From contig NZ_JPRN01000011.1 of the NCBI RefSeq assembly GCF_000737715.1, positions 62,001 to 126,000 of the forward strand: a DNA stretch of 64,000 nucleotides, written 5' to 3'. Within the stretch, counting starts at the first letter, position 1; every line of letters begins with the position of its first letter. The stretch is from Chryseobacterium sp. JM1 (GTDB lineage Bacteria; Bacteroidota; Bacteroidia; Flavobacteriales; Weeksellaceae). Under the pieces are notes generated by a model that worked only from the letters and a program-made list of their open reading frames with translations, did no database searches and was not told where the DNA came from. Positions 34,532-42,810 of this stretch are shown one piece after another. Made by a program: the position numbers and the translations under genes.

Positions 34532-35296
34532 TTATACACTTGGAGCCGCTACGATTTTCTGTCTTACCGCTTCATACAAAATAGCTCCGCATGCTACAGA
34601 AACGTTCAGTGACTGTGTTTTTCCTTCGATCGGAAGCTTTATTTTTTCGTCTGAATGGTGCATTACTTCCTTAGAAATTCCTGTTTCTTCATTCCCCATC
34701 ACGATAGCACAAGGCTCCGTGAAATTCACATCATAGATCAGTTTCTGAGCTTTTTCAGTCGCTGCAAATACAGAAATACCGCTCTGCTGAAGGAAATCTA
34801 CCGCATGAGCAAGATTCGGTTCCTTACAGATTTTGATATTGTAAAGTGCTCCTGCAGATGTTTTGATAGCATCTGAATTAATAGGTGCTCCTCCTTTTTC
34901 AGGAATAATAATGGCATCTATCCCAACACATTCTGCTGTTCTGCAAATCGCCCCGAAGTTTCTCACATCCGTAAGTCTGTCAAGAATTAAAAGGAAAGGC
35001 GTTTTTCCTTCCTCAAACAATTGCGGAACAATATCTTCCACTCTGTGAAACGGAACATCTGAAATAAAAGCAACTACACCCTGGTGATTTTTTCTTGTAA
35101 AACGGTTCAGTTTTTCAATCGGAACATAGTTGGGACGAATTTTATGTTTGGCTAAAATAGTCTTTAGCTCAGCATAAATAGGACCCTGAAGTGCATTCTG
35201 CACAAAGATCTTATCAATCGTTTTTCCCGCTTCAATAGCTTCTATTACAGGACGAAGTCCGAAAATGAAATCGTCTTTTTTGTTTTCGTTTGTCAA
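34532..35296 (-). CDS. rlmB: 23S rRNA (guanosine2251-2'-O)-methyltransferase RlmB
   Basis: A 254-residue SPOUT methyltransferase. The N-terminal 75 residues are the substrate-binding domain (FGLRPVIEAIEAGKTIDKIFV). The knotted domain carries the three SPOUT motifs: RLTDVRNFGAICRTAECVG, CAIVMGNEETGIS and IKLPIEGKTQSLNVSVACGAILYE. It methylates G2251 in the peptidyltransferase P loop. TrmH-type paralogues are similar, but the N-terminal domain favours RlmB. Single coding unit between two lipoprotein genes. Confidence 0.9.
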   Translation of the reverse strand: MTNENKKDDFIFGLRPVIEAIEAGKTIDKIFVQNALQGPIYAELKTILAKHKIRPNYVPIEKLNRFTRKNHQGVVAFISDVPFHRVEDIVPQLFEEGKTPFLLILDRLTDVRNFGAICRTAECVGIDAIIIPEKGGAPINSDAIKTSAGALYNIKICKEPNLAHAVDFLQQSGISVFAATEKAQKLIYDVNFTEPCAIVMGNEETGISKEVMHHSDEKIKLPIEGKTQSLNVSVACGAILYEAVRQKIVAAPSV

Positions 35297-35320
35297 AATT
35301 TATTTTTTCTGTTGTTAAAC

Positions 35321-35890
35321 TTAGTCAAGGCAGGGAGGTTCTTCTACTGTTTTGTACTTGTTTTCAAAGCCTGAATCTGTAGTCGTGATCTCCGTTAATT
35401 TTCTTACGTCATTATAAACACCCCATACTGCCTGGTTATTATCCTTTATATCCAATGTATAATTTACATTTTCCTGCCCTTTTTCTGCACTTTCCTCATG
35501 CAGCTCAAAAAGGTATGTACTTCCTTTTTTGGTAATATTTTTGATCTCAAAATAATAAGCATCCTGCCCAATGATGTGTTCCAATGCATATTTTCCTTCG
35601 TGACTCAAAATGATTTTTTGGTTTTGATAATCACATGGAATGTAAATGATGTATCCTGAGTCTTTTTTGGTAAGCATGGTCCATTCTTTTGGAACAGATT
35701 TGAAAATGTCTTTCCAGTTCTCAGGAGCTTTTATTTCCGGTTGATGAACCTCTGAAACTGTATCAGCTGATGGCTTGGTAAGGCTGTCAGCAGACTGCGT
35801 TTTTACTGTCTCATTCTTAGGGGAGCAATTCACCATACTGAAGATGAGTAATCCAAAAAGGAGAAACCGTAAAAAGAAAATTTTCTTCAT
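35321..35890 (-). CDS. lipoprotein of unknown function
   Basis: A 189-residue protein from ATG 35890 with a lipoprotein signal (MKKIFFLRFLLFGLLIFSMVNC, Cys22) and a Ser/Thr/Glu/Pro linker. A strand-rich domain follows (WTMLTKKDSGYIIYIPCDYQNQKIILS... YLFELHEESAEKGQENVNYTLDIKD). The frame extends upstream to 35986 but overlaps the DinB gene, which stops 7 bases before this ATG. The two are therefore an operon. No family recognised. Confidence 0.72.
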   Translation of the reverse strand: MKKIFFLRFLLFGLLIFSMVNCSPKNETVKTQSADSLTKPSADTVSEVHQPEIKAPENWKDIFKSVPKEWTMLTKKDSGYIIYIPCDYQNQKIILSHEGKYALEHIIGQDAYYFEIKNITKKGSTYLFELHEESAEKGQENVNYTLDIKDNNQAVWGVYNDVRKLTEITTTDSGFENKYKTVEEPPCLD

Positions 35891-35897
35891 CAAAATA

Positions 35898-36368
35898 CTA
35901 ATATTTTTCGCCCAATATTGCTCTTTTCTGCGCCATGATATAGCCATAATGCAGGCTCTCATGCATATTATTAAAGATGATGGCATCCTGAATACTTTTC
36001 AGATCCATCCCGAAACTTGTGGTGTACGGTGTGTAGTCTGAAAAGAAATCACTGTCATAATCTTTCATCAAAATCTTTGAAGTTTCAGTGAGTAAAAACT
36101 CAAGGTCTTCCACTTCGGATTTTTGTACATTCAGGTTTGGGAGAGTGCCTTTTTTGTAGGTTTCGATCCAATATTTATCAATTCTGAAGGGATTTCCGCT
36201 CAGATAATAATGCAGCAGCTGCTGGGTAGCAACGGTGTGTGCAATATTCCAGTACATATTGTTGTTGAAACCATCAGGAATCAATAGAAGATCTTCGTGC
36301 GAAGTGTTCTGTAAGATGCCTAAAAGGTTCTTTCTCACCTGTCTGTGTGCTTGAAAATGATAATTCAT
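35898..36368 (-). CDS. DinB-family four-helix protein
   Basis: A 156-residue protein from ATG 36368. The pattern NYHFQAHRQVRKNLLGIL, then NNMYWNIAHTVATQQLLHYYLSG and, at the end, FNNMHESLHYGYIMAQKRAILGEKY is that of DinB-like proteins. These often bind a metal through three histidines; His59, His65 and His141 or 145 are candidates. Some family members are thiol S-transferases (bacillithiol- or mycothiol-dependent), which would fit the YpdA-like reductase elsewhere in this window. That link is speculative. Confidence 0.75.
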   Translation of the reverse strand: MNYHFQAHRQVRKNLLGILQNTSHEDLLLIPDGFNNNMYWNIAHTVATQQLLHYYLSGNPFRIDKYWIETYKKGTLPNLNVQKSEVEDLEFLLTETSKILMKDYDSDFFSDYTPYTTSFGMDLKSIQDAIIFNNMHESLHYGYIMAQKRAILGEKY

Positions 36369-36389
36369 TTTACAAAATTTTTTAATCAC

Positions 36390-36420
36390 CAAAAATAGTC
36401 TAATAAACTGGAAGTGACAA
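36390..36420 (-). promoter_or_regulatory. promoter of the DinB-lipoprotein operon
   Basis: Minus strand: -33 TTG (36418-36420), 20-base spacer, -7 TATTTTTG (36390-36397), 21 bases before the ATG at 36368. Confidence 0.65.
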
Positions 36421-36492
36421 TTTTTTGGATAAAGGATTAAATTAAATGTTCTTAAATGGTGAAAAAATAGGTTAATATGGGTTTGGGGTGGG

Positions 36493-36612
36493 AGTTTCGG
36501 GTTTTAGAGTTTGAGGGTTTGAGGGTCGGAGCGTTTTGGGTTTTAGAGTTAAGTTGATGTTTGATAGTAGTAGTGCTGGTTGATATTTGTTTTGAATCCC
36601 GCATCTCGAAAC
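36493..36612. repeat. degenerate GGGTTTTAGAGTTTGAG intergenic text
   Basis: Contains GGGTTTTAGAGTTTGAGGGT, a second GGGTTTTAGAGTTAAGTTGATG and AATCCCGCATCTCGAAAC. Related strings occur at 26800, 41880 and 55000. No ORF. Confidence 0.5.
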
Positions 36613-36617
36613 AAAAA

Positions 36618-36645
36618 AACTCCCCTGAAAATATTCAAAGGAGTT
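36618..36645 (-). terminator. intrinsic terminator of the PNGase F-like gene
   Basis: AACTCC / GGAGTT outer stem with an inner extension, followed on the minus strand by T7. It lies about 35 bases after the stop. Confidence 0.75.
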
Positions 36646-36677
36646 GTATGTTTTAGGTAAGATATGATTAAGTATAT

Positions 36678-38015
36678 CTATTTTTTGATGATCTTATGTT
36701 TGAAAGTTATTCCGTCTTTTAGAATAATATTCAGTAAATAGACTCCTGCAGGGTACGTTGAAATATTAATTTTATTTTCTCCGCGGGTTTCGGCTAATTT
36801 TTTTCCTTCAATACTGAAAACACTTACCGAAGCTACATCCGACTTGGATCTTATATTCACAAAATCTGAAGTAGGGTTGGGATAAATGCTCACATCCACG
36901 GTCTTGATATCTTTTACATCAAGTACTGCACTGCTTTTGCCCTGCATATAAACAGATAAGTAGACATCTCCTTGTTGCTGATTGAAAACGGCTGTCGGAA
37001 TGGTATGCTTTAAAGTATGATTTCCAGCGGTTAAATTAGGCATGCTGAATCCTCTGATCGGAACTGAATTGCCCGGACACCAGTTGTTCCATGAAGTCCA
37101 TTCTGCAAATGACTTCACCGCTGCCCCATAGATTCCGTTGCCCTGTGTATTGTATACCCTGAACGGTTCGCAGGAAATTCCTCCGGGAGTATAAGTAAGC
37201 ATTTGCACATCATCTATATACGTGTAATTCTGTCTTCTTACGTACTCTTCACCGCCACTGTTGGCTCCGTGAGGAGTAGATATGACAAAGAAACGGGCAT
37301 TGGTAACGGCACTCGGAAGGTTGAAATTAACAATCCTGACGGTTTCACCTGGAACATCCGTGCTGTTGTAGTTATTGAGTGTCTTATACGTTAATATAGG
37401 AACAATAGAGTTGTGGTCGGTGATGGTAGCTCCCGTATCTGTTGAGAAAAAAGTAAGATTTCCTGAGAAAACATCAATTCTGCCGGCGCATCCTGCAACC
37501 TGTGTCTGCGCGGCATAAGGAACACCGAAAACATCCAGTTCCATATACATATCATAGCTTGTGCGTAATGCGGCATCATGAAATACATTGTACATATTAC
37601 TTAAATCATACGTATAAGGTACCTCATTAGGAGTACGGTTTTTACTCATAAACGGGGTAATGTATCTGCCGACTTCGATTCTTTTTACATTTGCATCATT
37701 CATCGTATAAGTAGGCTGGTTTTTTGGAACCATCGCTAAATAAACACTTCCCAGACGGTCATAGTTGTCACAAAGAGCACCGATGCTCACCCTCATGGCA
37801 ATTTTTGCTTTAAAGGAATTGAGTTCAGCATCTGTCAGTTTCCTTGCATATCTGGTGTTTCCCAGCCTGATGAGACCTGCAGGAACCGGATCGGATACCG
37901 TAGCAGCATAACCGTCATAATAAACGGCATCTGAAATCAGATTCATTCTGTTGGTTGTCTGTGATTTAAATAGACCCGCGAAAAAAAGACCCGCAAAAAA
38001 TAGCTTTTTATACAT
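36678..38015 (-). CDS. peptide-N-glycosidase F-like secreted protein with T9SS sorting domain
   Basis: A 445-residue protein from ATG 38015: signal peptide (1-18), two-lobe body, then a type A T9SS sorting domain (about 372-445, IYPNPTSDFVNI... GVYLLNIILKDGITFKHKIIKK). By eye the body follows PNGase F. CDNYDRLGSVYL (82-93) matches CDEWDRYANVYV, aligning Asp86 with catalytic Asp60. EVGRYITPF, IVPILTY, GGEEY (Glu256/257, near the Glu206 position) and WCPGNSVPIR (WCPGMAVPTR) also match. It may cleave N-glycans from glycoproteins outside the cell, but identity is low and activity is unproven. Divergent from another secreted protein. Confidence 0.75.
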   Translation of the reverse strand: MYKKLFFAGLFFAGLFKSQTTNRMNLISDAVYYDGYAATVSDPVPAGLIRLGNTRYARKLTDAELNSFKAKIAMRVSIGALCDNYDRLGSVYLAMVPKNQPTYTMNDANVKRIEVGRYITPFMSKNRTPNEVPYTYDLSNMYNVFHDAALRTSYDMYMELDVFGVPYAAQTQVAGCAGRIDVFSGNLTFFSTDTGATITDHNSIVPILTYKTLNNYNSTDVPGETVRIVNFNLPSAVTNARFFVISTPHGANSGGEEYVRRQNYTYIDDVQMLTYTPGGISCEPFRVYNTQGNGIYGAAVKSFAEWTSWNNWCPGNSVPIRGFSMPNLTAGNHTLKHTIPTAVFNQQQGDVYLSVYMQGKSSAVLDVKDIKTVDVSIYPNPTSDFVNIRSKSDVASVSVFSIEGKKLAETRGENKINISTYPAGVYLLNIILKDGITFKHKIIKK

Positions 38016-38032
38016 ATGATTGGCATTTGTTA

Positions 38033-38040
38033 CAAATATA
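38033..38040 (-). promoter_or_regulatory. -7 promoter element of the PNGase F-like gene
   Basis: TATATTTG on the minus strand, 17 bases before the ATG at 38015. Confidence 0.45.
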
Positions 38041-38295
38041 TTAAAATATCTATTTAAAGTTGTTTTCTGGTTAGTTAATTTTAAAATATTCACTGTTTCA
38101 TTGTTAATTATGTAAAACATTTGCAATTGCAGATGAATTGTTTTTATCAAATATTCTTATTGAATTGTTTTTATACATCGTTTTATTGATAATGATTTAA
38201 ATAATTAATCTAATGGGTGAAATAATCATATTTGTTATAAATATCAAAACTTTATTATTAAATTAGCATCATTGTTATTGATGACTTTATTAATT

Positions 38296-39591
38296 ATGAA
38301 AAGAATTTTACTTTTATCTTTGTTATTGATAGTTTCGGCGTTTAATGCCCAGATCAATTTAAACATCACAAGTACCAATGTCGGAACGGCACCCATAAGC
38401 AGTTTTTTTTCCTATTCATATGTTCAGCAGATCTACCCTAAACAGGAGTTGAATGCTACAGCTGCAGGAAATATTACAGGTCTTACCTTTTATCTGGATC
38501 CATCTGCCACAATCAATGATTCCTCGGACTGGACCGTTTATGTAGGACATACTGCAAAAACAGCATTTACATCCGGTACAGACTGGATTCCGGCTGCACA
38601 GCTGACTCAGGTTTTTACAGGGACTGTGACCAAAACCAATAATAAAGTAGAGGTTACTTTTACCACTCCATTTGCCTATAATAACACAGATAATTTAGTG
38701 ATTGCTGCCAGAGAGAATTCGCAGAGTATCGATATTAATAATTTTGATGAAGCGTTTCGTGTGTATCCTCATATTCCGTATTCTACCCTTTATTACAAGG
38801 GAGATCGTGCGGTAGTTGATCCTGCAACTCCACCGGGAGGTATAAGAGCGGATTACAAATCTGCTGTTACTATTTCAGGTTTAACGCCCAAGCCAGGTCC
38901 TTCATGTCCTTTTGTGAATTATCCTACAAACGGCACCCAGTTTGTATCGCTGCTTCCGAATATCAGATGGCTGGCAGTTTCTGGAGCGGATTCCTATAGA
39001 ATTTCACTGGGAACAACTCCTGGAGGGACGGATGTTATTAATCAGCAGTCTGTGACAGGGGTTAATTTTACGCCATCCACTGCCCTTAACCGTGATACGA
39101 ACTATTATTTCAAAGTGACTGCAGTTTCAGCCGGCCTGGAGTCTTTAGGATGTGCTGATATTACATTTAAAACCATTCCTCCGATTCCGGCCAATGATGC
39201 CTGTTCGGGAGCTTTAGCAGCATCTGCTTTCCCTTATGAATACACACAAAGTGATGCAATGTCTGCCACTAATAATAATGGATTTATAACGTCATGTGCT
39301 GATGCAATGAATGACGGAACCTGGTTTAAATTTACAGGAGACGGTGGTCAGTTTACCGTGGGAATCACAATGCCTGCAGGCAGTACTTATGATCCGCAGA
39401 TGGATATTTATAGTGGTACATGTACCAGTTTAACCTGTGTGAAAGCGGTAGATGCCGGCGGTGGCGGAGCTGCAGAAACCTATACCTTCACTACAACGGC
39501 AGGAACTGAATATTTTATCAACGTCGGAGCTTATGAAGAAACAGTTGATATGCCGGAAAATGTCTTTACTATTAAGATTACTAAACTTTAG
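38296..39591 (+). CDS. secreted beta-sandwich protein with fibronectin type III-like domain
   Basis: A 431-residue protein from ATG 38296 with signal peptide MKRILLLSLLLIVSAFNAQ. Residues 20-200 are a beta-rich domain common in Bacteroidota secreted proteins (SSFFSYSYVQQIYPKQEL... GNITGLTFYLDP). Residues 210-300 resemble an FN3/Ig fold (ADSYRISLGTTPGGTDVI... DTNYYFKVTAVS). The last 130 are a beta-jelly-roll (NDACSGALAASAFPYEYTQSDAMSAT... TWFKFTGDGGQFTVGITMP) ending FTIKITKL. No clear T9SS sorting domain is seen, which is unusual for this type and could mean a short or atypical signal. Confidence 0.72.
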   Translation: MKRILLLSLLLIVSAFNAQINLNITSTNVGTAPISSFFSYSYVQQIYPKQELNATAAGNITGLTFYLDPSATINDSSDWTVYVGHTAKTAFTSGTDWIPAAQLTQVFTGTVTKTNNKVEVTFTTPFAYNNTDNLVIAARENSQSIDINNFDEAFRVYPHIPYSTLYYKGDRAVVDPATPPGGIRADYKSAVTISGLTPKPGPSCPFVNYPTNGTQFVSLLPNIRWLAVSGADSYRISLGTTPGGTDVINQQSVTGVNFTPSTALNRDTNYYFKVTAVSAGLESLGCADITFKTIPPIPANDACSGALAASAFPYEYTQSDAMSATNNNGFITSCADAMNDGTWFKFTGDGGQFTVGITMPAGSTYDPQMDIYSGTCTSLTCVKAVDAGGGGAAETYTFTTTAGTEYFINVGAYEETVDMPENVFTIKITKL

Positions 39592-39595
39592 TAAG

Positions 39596-40150
39596 GTGAA
39601 TTGTGAATTGTCAATAGTGAATTTTTACCAGTAGTGAACCATTCACCATTGACTTGCGAAGAAAAATTGACCCTTGAAATGAAATTTTCGTGAATTGTGA
39701 ATCGTCAACAGTGAATTTTTAACAGCAGGGAACCATTCACCATTGACTTGCGAAGCAAAATTGAACATTGAAATGAAACTTTCGTGAATTGTGAATCGTC
39801 AACAGTGAATTTTTAACAGCAGGGAACCATTCACCATTGACTTGCGCAGCAAAATTGACCATTGAAATGAAACTTTTGTGAATGGTGAATGGTCAATAGT
39901 GAATTTTACCAGCGTGGAACTATTCACCATTGACTTGCGTAGCAAAATTGACCATTGACATGAAGCTTTCGTGAATTGTAAATCGTCAATAGTGAATTTT
40001 TACCAGCAGAGAATCATTCACCATTGACTTGCGCAGCAAAATTGACCATTGAAATGAAACTTTTGTGAATGGTGAATGGTCAATAGTGAATTTTACCAGC
40101 GTGGAACTATTCACCATTGACTTGCGCAGCAAAATTGACGATTGACCATT
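39596..40150. repeat. six-copy 93/94-bp tandem intergenic repeat array
   Basis: The block ATTCACCATTGACTTGCG begins at 39641, 39735, 39829, 39922 and 40109, and as a variant (ATTCACCATTGACTTGCG after AATC) at 40016. Steps are therefore 94, 94, 93, 94 and 93 bases. Each unit contains GTGAAT-TCAATAGTGAATTTT and its approximate reverse complement AATATTCACCATTGAC, so each can form a hairpin, plus the module ACTTGCGNAGCAAAATTGAC. No ORF crosses it. It starts 5 bases after the stop of the upstream gene. The following 40151-40349 segment before moxR shows nothing recognisable. Confidence 0.92.
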
Positions 40151-40349
40151 TAACACTCTGTTTTATAAGGAAATATTACCGTAACTGTCACTGTATGAAT
40201 TGATTTTATACAGTGAAAGTTGTTTTATATGCATCCCGTTGCTTTATTGATCCCGGAATATTTAACAAACTTTAACTCAAAAATGGCATTCATTATGTTG
40301 ATTAATGCCAGTATTTATCAGAAATTTACCACTTATTTTAATTAAAGCT

Positions 40350-41354
40350 ATGTCAGATACATATCAAGCCGAAGATATCCGCCAGTTGACGGAAAAAGTA
40401 AAAGAAAAAAACTACTTATTTTCTCTTCTGAGACAGGAAATCAACAAAGTGATTATTGGACAGGAATATATGATAGACCGCCTTTTGGTGGGACTTCTTG
40501 GAAATGGTCACGTTCTTTTGGAAGGGGTTCCTGGATTGGCAAAAACCCTGGCGATAAAAACCCTGGCAGAAGCTGTTCATGGTGAATTTTCAAGGATACA
40601 GTTTACCCCCGATCTGCTTCCCGCGGATGTGGTGGGAACCATGATCTTCAATATTAAAGACAACGATTTTACCATAAAAAAAGGTCCTGTTTTTGCGAAT
40701 TTTGTATTGGCGGATGAGATCAACCGTGCGCCGGCAAAAGTTCAGTCGGCACTGCTGGAAGTGATGCAGGAAAAGCAGGTAACCATTGGTGACGAAACCA
40801 TGAAACTTCCAAAGCCGTTTTTGGTACTGGCTACTCAGAACCCGATTGATCAGGAAGGAACCTATCTGCTTCCGGAAGCTCAGAGTGACCGTTTTATGCT
40901 GAAATGTAAAATAGATTATCCGAGTTTTGAAGACGAAAGAACCGTGATGAGAATGGTTTCAACCTCTCACCAGCCTATTGTGAAGCCAGTGATCTCTCTG
41001 CAGGATATTGTAGATGCCAAAGAACTGATCAACCAGATCTATCTGGATGAAAAGATCGAAAAATATATTCTGGATATGGTTTTTGCAACCCGTTATCCTG
41101 AAAACTACGGACTTTCCGAACTTAAAAACTACATCGGATTCGGAGCTTCTCCAAGAGCATCCATCAACCTTGCGATTGCATCCAGAACGTATGCATTCCT
41201 GAAGGGAAGAGCTTTTGTGATTCCTGAAGATGTGAAAGCATTGGCGCAGGATGTATTAAGACACAGAATTGGTCTTACATTCGAAGCTGAGGCGGAAGAA
41301 ATTACAGCAGAAGAGATTGTCAGCAGAATATTAGCTAAAATTCAGGCGCCGTAA
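40350..41354 (+). CDS. moxR: MoxR-family AAA+ ATPase
   Basis: A 334-residue AAA+ chaperone from ATG 40350. Walker A is LLEGVPGLAKT (57-66), Walker B FVLADEIN (118-124), sensor 1 LATQNP and an arginine finger SDRF. C-terminal helices with GASPRASINLAIASR (sensor 2) complete the MoxR/RavA type. First gene of the Bat operon; MoxR ATPases are thought to act with von Willebrand factor A (VWA) proteins to insert metals or fold partners. The frame upstream to 40305 overlaps the leader and is not used. Its TAA overlaps the next ATG by one base. Confidence 0.93.
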   Translation: MSDTYQAEDIRQLTEKVKEKNYLFSLLRQEINKVIIGQEYMIDRLLVGLLGNGHVLLEGVPGLAKTLAIKTLAEAVHGEFSRIQFTPDLLPADVVGTMIFNIKDNDFTIKKGPVFANFVLADEINRAPAKVQSALLEVMQEKQVTIGDETMKLPKPFLVLATQNPIDQEGTYLLPEAQSDRFMLKCKIDYPSFEDERTVMRMVSTSHQPIVKPVISLQDIVDAKELINQIYLDEKIEKYILDMVFATRYPENYGLSELKNYIGFGASPRASINLAIASRTYAFLKGRAFVIPEDVKALAQDVLRHRIGLTFEAEAEEITAEEIVSRILAKIQAP

Positions 41355-41812
41355 TGAGTGAAGTGATCATCAGAAAAGCAGTTAAGGAAGATTGCGCTCC
41401 CATGCTGGAGCTGATCCGTGAACTGGCAGAATATGAAAAAGCACTTCATGAAGTGACTTTAACGTTGGATGAATTTATAGAAGATGGCTTCGGTACGTCT
41501 CCGGTTTGGGGAGCTTTTGTTGCTGAACTCAATAATGAAATAGTAGGGATTTCCCTGTATTACGACAGATTTTCAACCTGGAAAGGAAGAAGACTATATC
41601 TTGAAGATCTGGTTGTGACCGAAAAAATGAGAGGAAAACAGATCGGAAAACTTTTGTTTGATGCCACTTTGGAATACGGAAAATCAAACCAGTACAGCGG
41701 AATGGTTTTTCAGGTATTGAGCTGGAACGAACCGGCCATTAATTTTTATAAAAAATACAGCCCGAAATTTGACAATGAATGGCTGAATGTTTCGATTGAA
41801 CTGAAGGATTAA
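41354..41812 (+). CDS. GNAT N-acetyltransferase (polyamine/diamine type)
   Basis: A 152-residue acetyltransferase. The acetyl-CoA motif is YLEDLVVTEKMRGKQIGKLLFDA, preceded by YYDRFSTWKGR. The latter is close to spermidine/spermine N1-acetyltransferase-like proteins, so a polyamine or other amine is a plausible substrate. It is translationally coupled to moxR (TAATG) and followed by a 98-base spacer before the DUF58 gene. It is not a standard part of the Bat operon and may be an inserted passenger. Confidence 0.85.
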   Translation: MSEVIIRKAVKEDCAPMLELIRELAEYEKALHEVTLTLDEFIEDGFGTSPVWGAFVAELNNEIVGISLYYDRFSTWKGRRLYLEDLVVTEKMRGKQIGKLLFDATLEYGKSNQYSGMVFQVLSWNEPAINFYKKYSPKFDNEWLNVSIELKD

Positions 41813-41910
41813 AGAGAAGGGAAGAAAGGGAGTTGTTATGAGATGGAAAATGGAAGATGGAAGTGCGGCAGAAACCTCGTAACCCGCAACTCGAAACCCG
41901 CCCCCACATT
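41813..41910. repeat. degenerate repeat text inside the Bat operon
   Basis: 98 bases with GAGATGGAAAATGGAAGATG and AACCCGCAACTCGAAACCCG, words also found in gaps at 26824, 36595 and (reverse) 22380. They separate the GNAT from DUF58, the widest gap so far in a tightly packed operon. Confidence 0.55.
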
Positions 41911-42774
41911 ATGGAAATAAAAGATATTGTAAAAAAAGTAAAGCAGATAGAGATCCGCACCCGAAAGAAGACGGAAGCTTCGCTTATGGGACAGTATCAC
42001 AGTGCTTTTAAAGGACAGGGAATGACTTTCTCGGAAGTGCGCCCTTATCAGTTCGGAGACGAAATCAGAAGAATCGACTGGAACAAAACAGCACGATTCC
42101 GTGAGCCGTTCGTCAAAGTGATGGAAGAGGAAAGAGAGCTCACCATGATGATCGTGGTAGATATTTCAGCCTCTATGGACTATGGAACCAAAAACCAGCT
42201 GAAGAGGGAATATGTAGCTGAAATCGCTGCCAGCCTTGGATTTTCGGCTGCAGGAAATAATGATAAAGTAGGACTGATCCTGTTCGCAGATAAAGTATAT
42301 AAAGTGATTCCGCCGCAGAAAGGCAGAAAGCATATTCTTTCGATCATCAGTAATATTCTGACCGCAGATTATGTGCCTGCCGTGTCAAAAATTGATAAGG
42401 CGATGGAGTATATGATGGGGATTTTCAAAAGAAAATCTCTGGTTTTTCTGTTCTCGGATTTTGAAGATACATATGACTCCAAAATGCTGAGAGTAGCCTC
42501 GAAAAAGCATCAGCTGCTCGGAATGAGGATCTATGACGAAAAAGATAATGAAATCCCTGATGTAGGCTATGCTCTGCTGCATGATGCCGAAACAGGAAAA
42601 GAAGTCTGGGCCAATACGTCCAGCGCAAGATGGAGGTATACCTTTGCCGAAGCCCAAAAACAGAAAGTCCGCGCTCTGGAAGAAGATTTTGCCAACAGCT
42701 CGGCCAGCTTTATGAATATGAGCACCGGTGCAGATTATTCTAAAATGCTGTATAATTATTTCCAGAAGAAGTAA
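41911..42774 (+). CDS. DUF58 domain protein of the Bat operon
   Basis: A 287-residue protein from ATG 41911. The DUF58 core is VRPYQFGDEIRRIDWNKTARFREPFVKVMEEERE. A VWA-like domain follows with a MIDAS start VVDISASMDYG, so it may bind a metal ion and a partner protein. Cytoplasmic, no helix. In Bat operons this gene sits between moxR and batA and is needed for the same function. The frame upstream to 41857 lies in repeat text and is not used. Confidence 0.9.
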   Translation: MEIKDIVKKVKQIEIRTRKKTEASLMGQYHSAFKGQGMTFSEVRPYQFGDEIRRIDWNKTARFREPFVKVMEEERELTMMIVVDISASMDYGTKNQLKREYVAEIAASLGFSAAGNNDKVGLILFADKVYKVIPPQKGRKHILSIISNILTADYVPAVSKIDKAMEYMMGIFKRKSLVFLFSDFEDTYDSKMLRVASKKHQLLGMRIYDEKDNEIPDVGYALLHDAETGKEVWANTSSARWRYTFAEAQKQKVRALEEDFANSSASFMNMSTGADYSKMLYNYFQKK

Positions 42775-42810
42775 ATATCAATAACAAAGGCCTGGCCTTA
42801 ATTCTATTAT

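Noticed and set aside
39596..40150. CRISPR-like array (regular spacing of repeats)
   Set aside because: The whole 93/94-bp unit is repeated, with no unique spacers between short direct repeats, and no cas genes are in the window.
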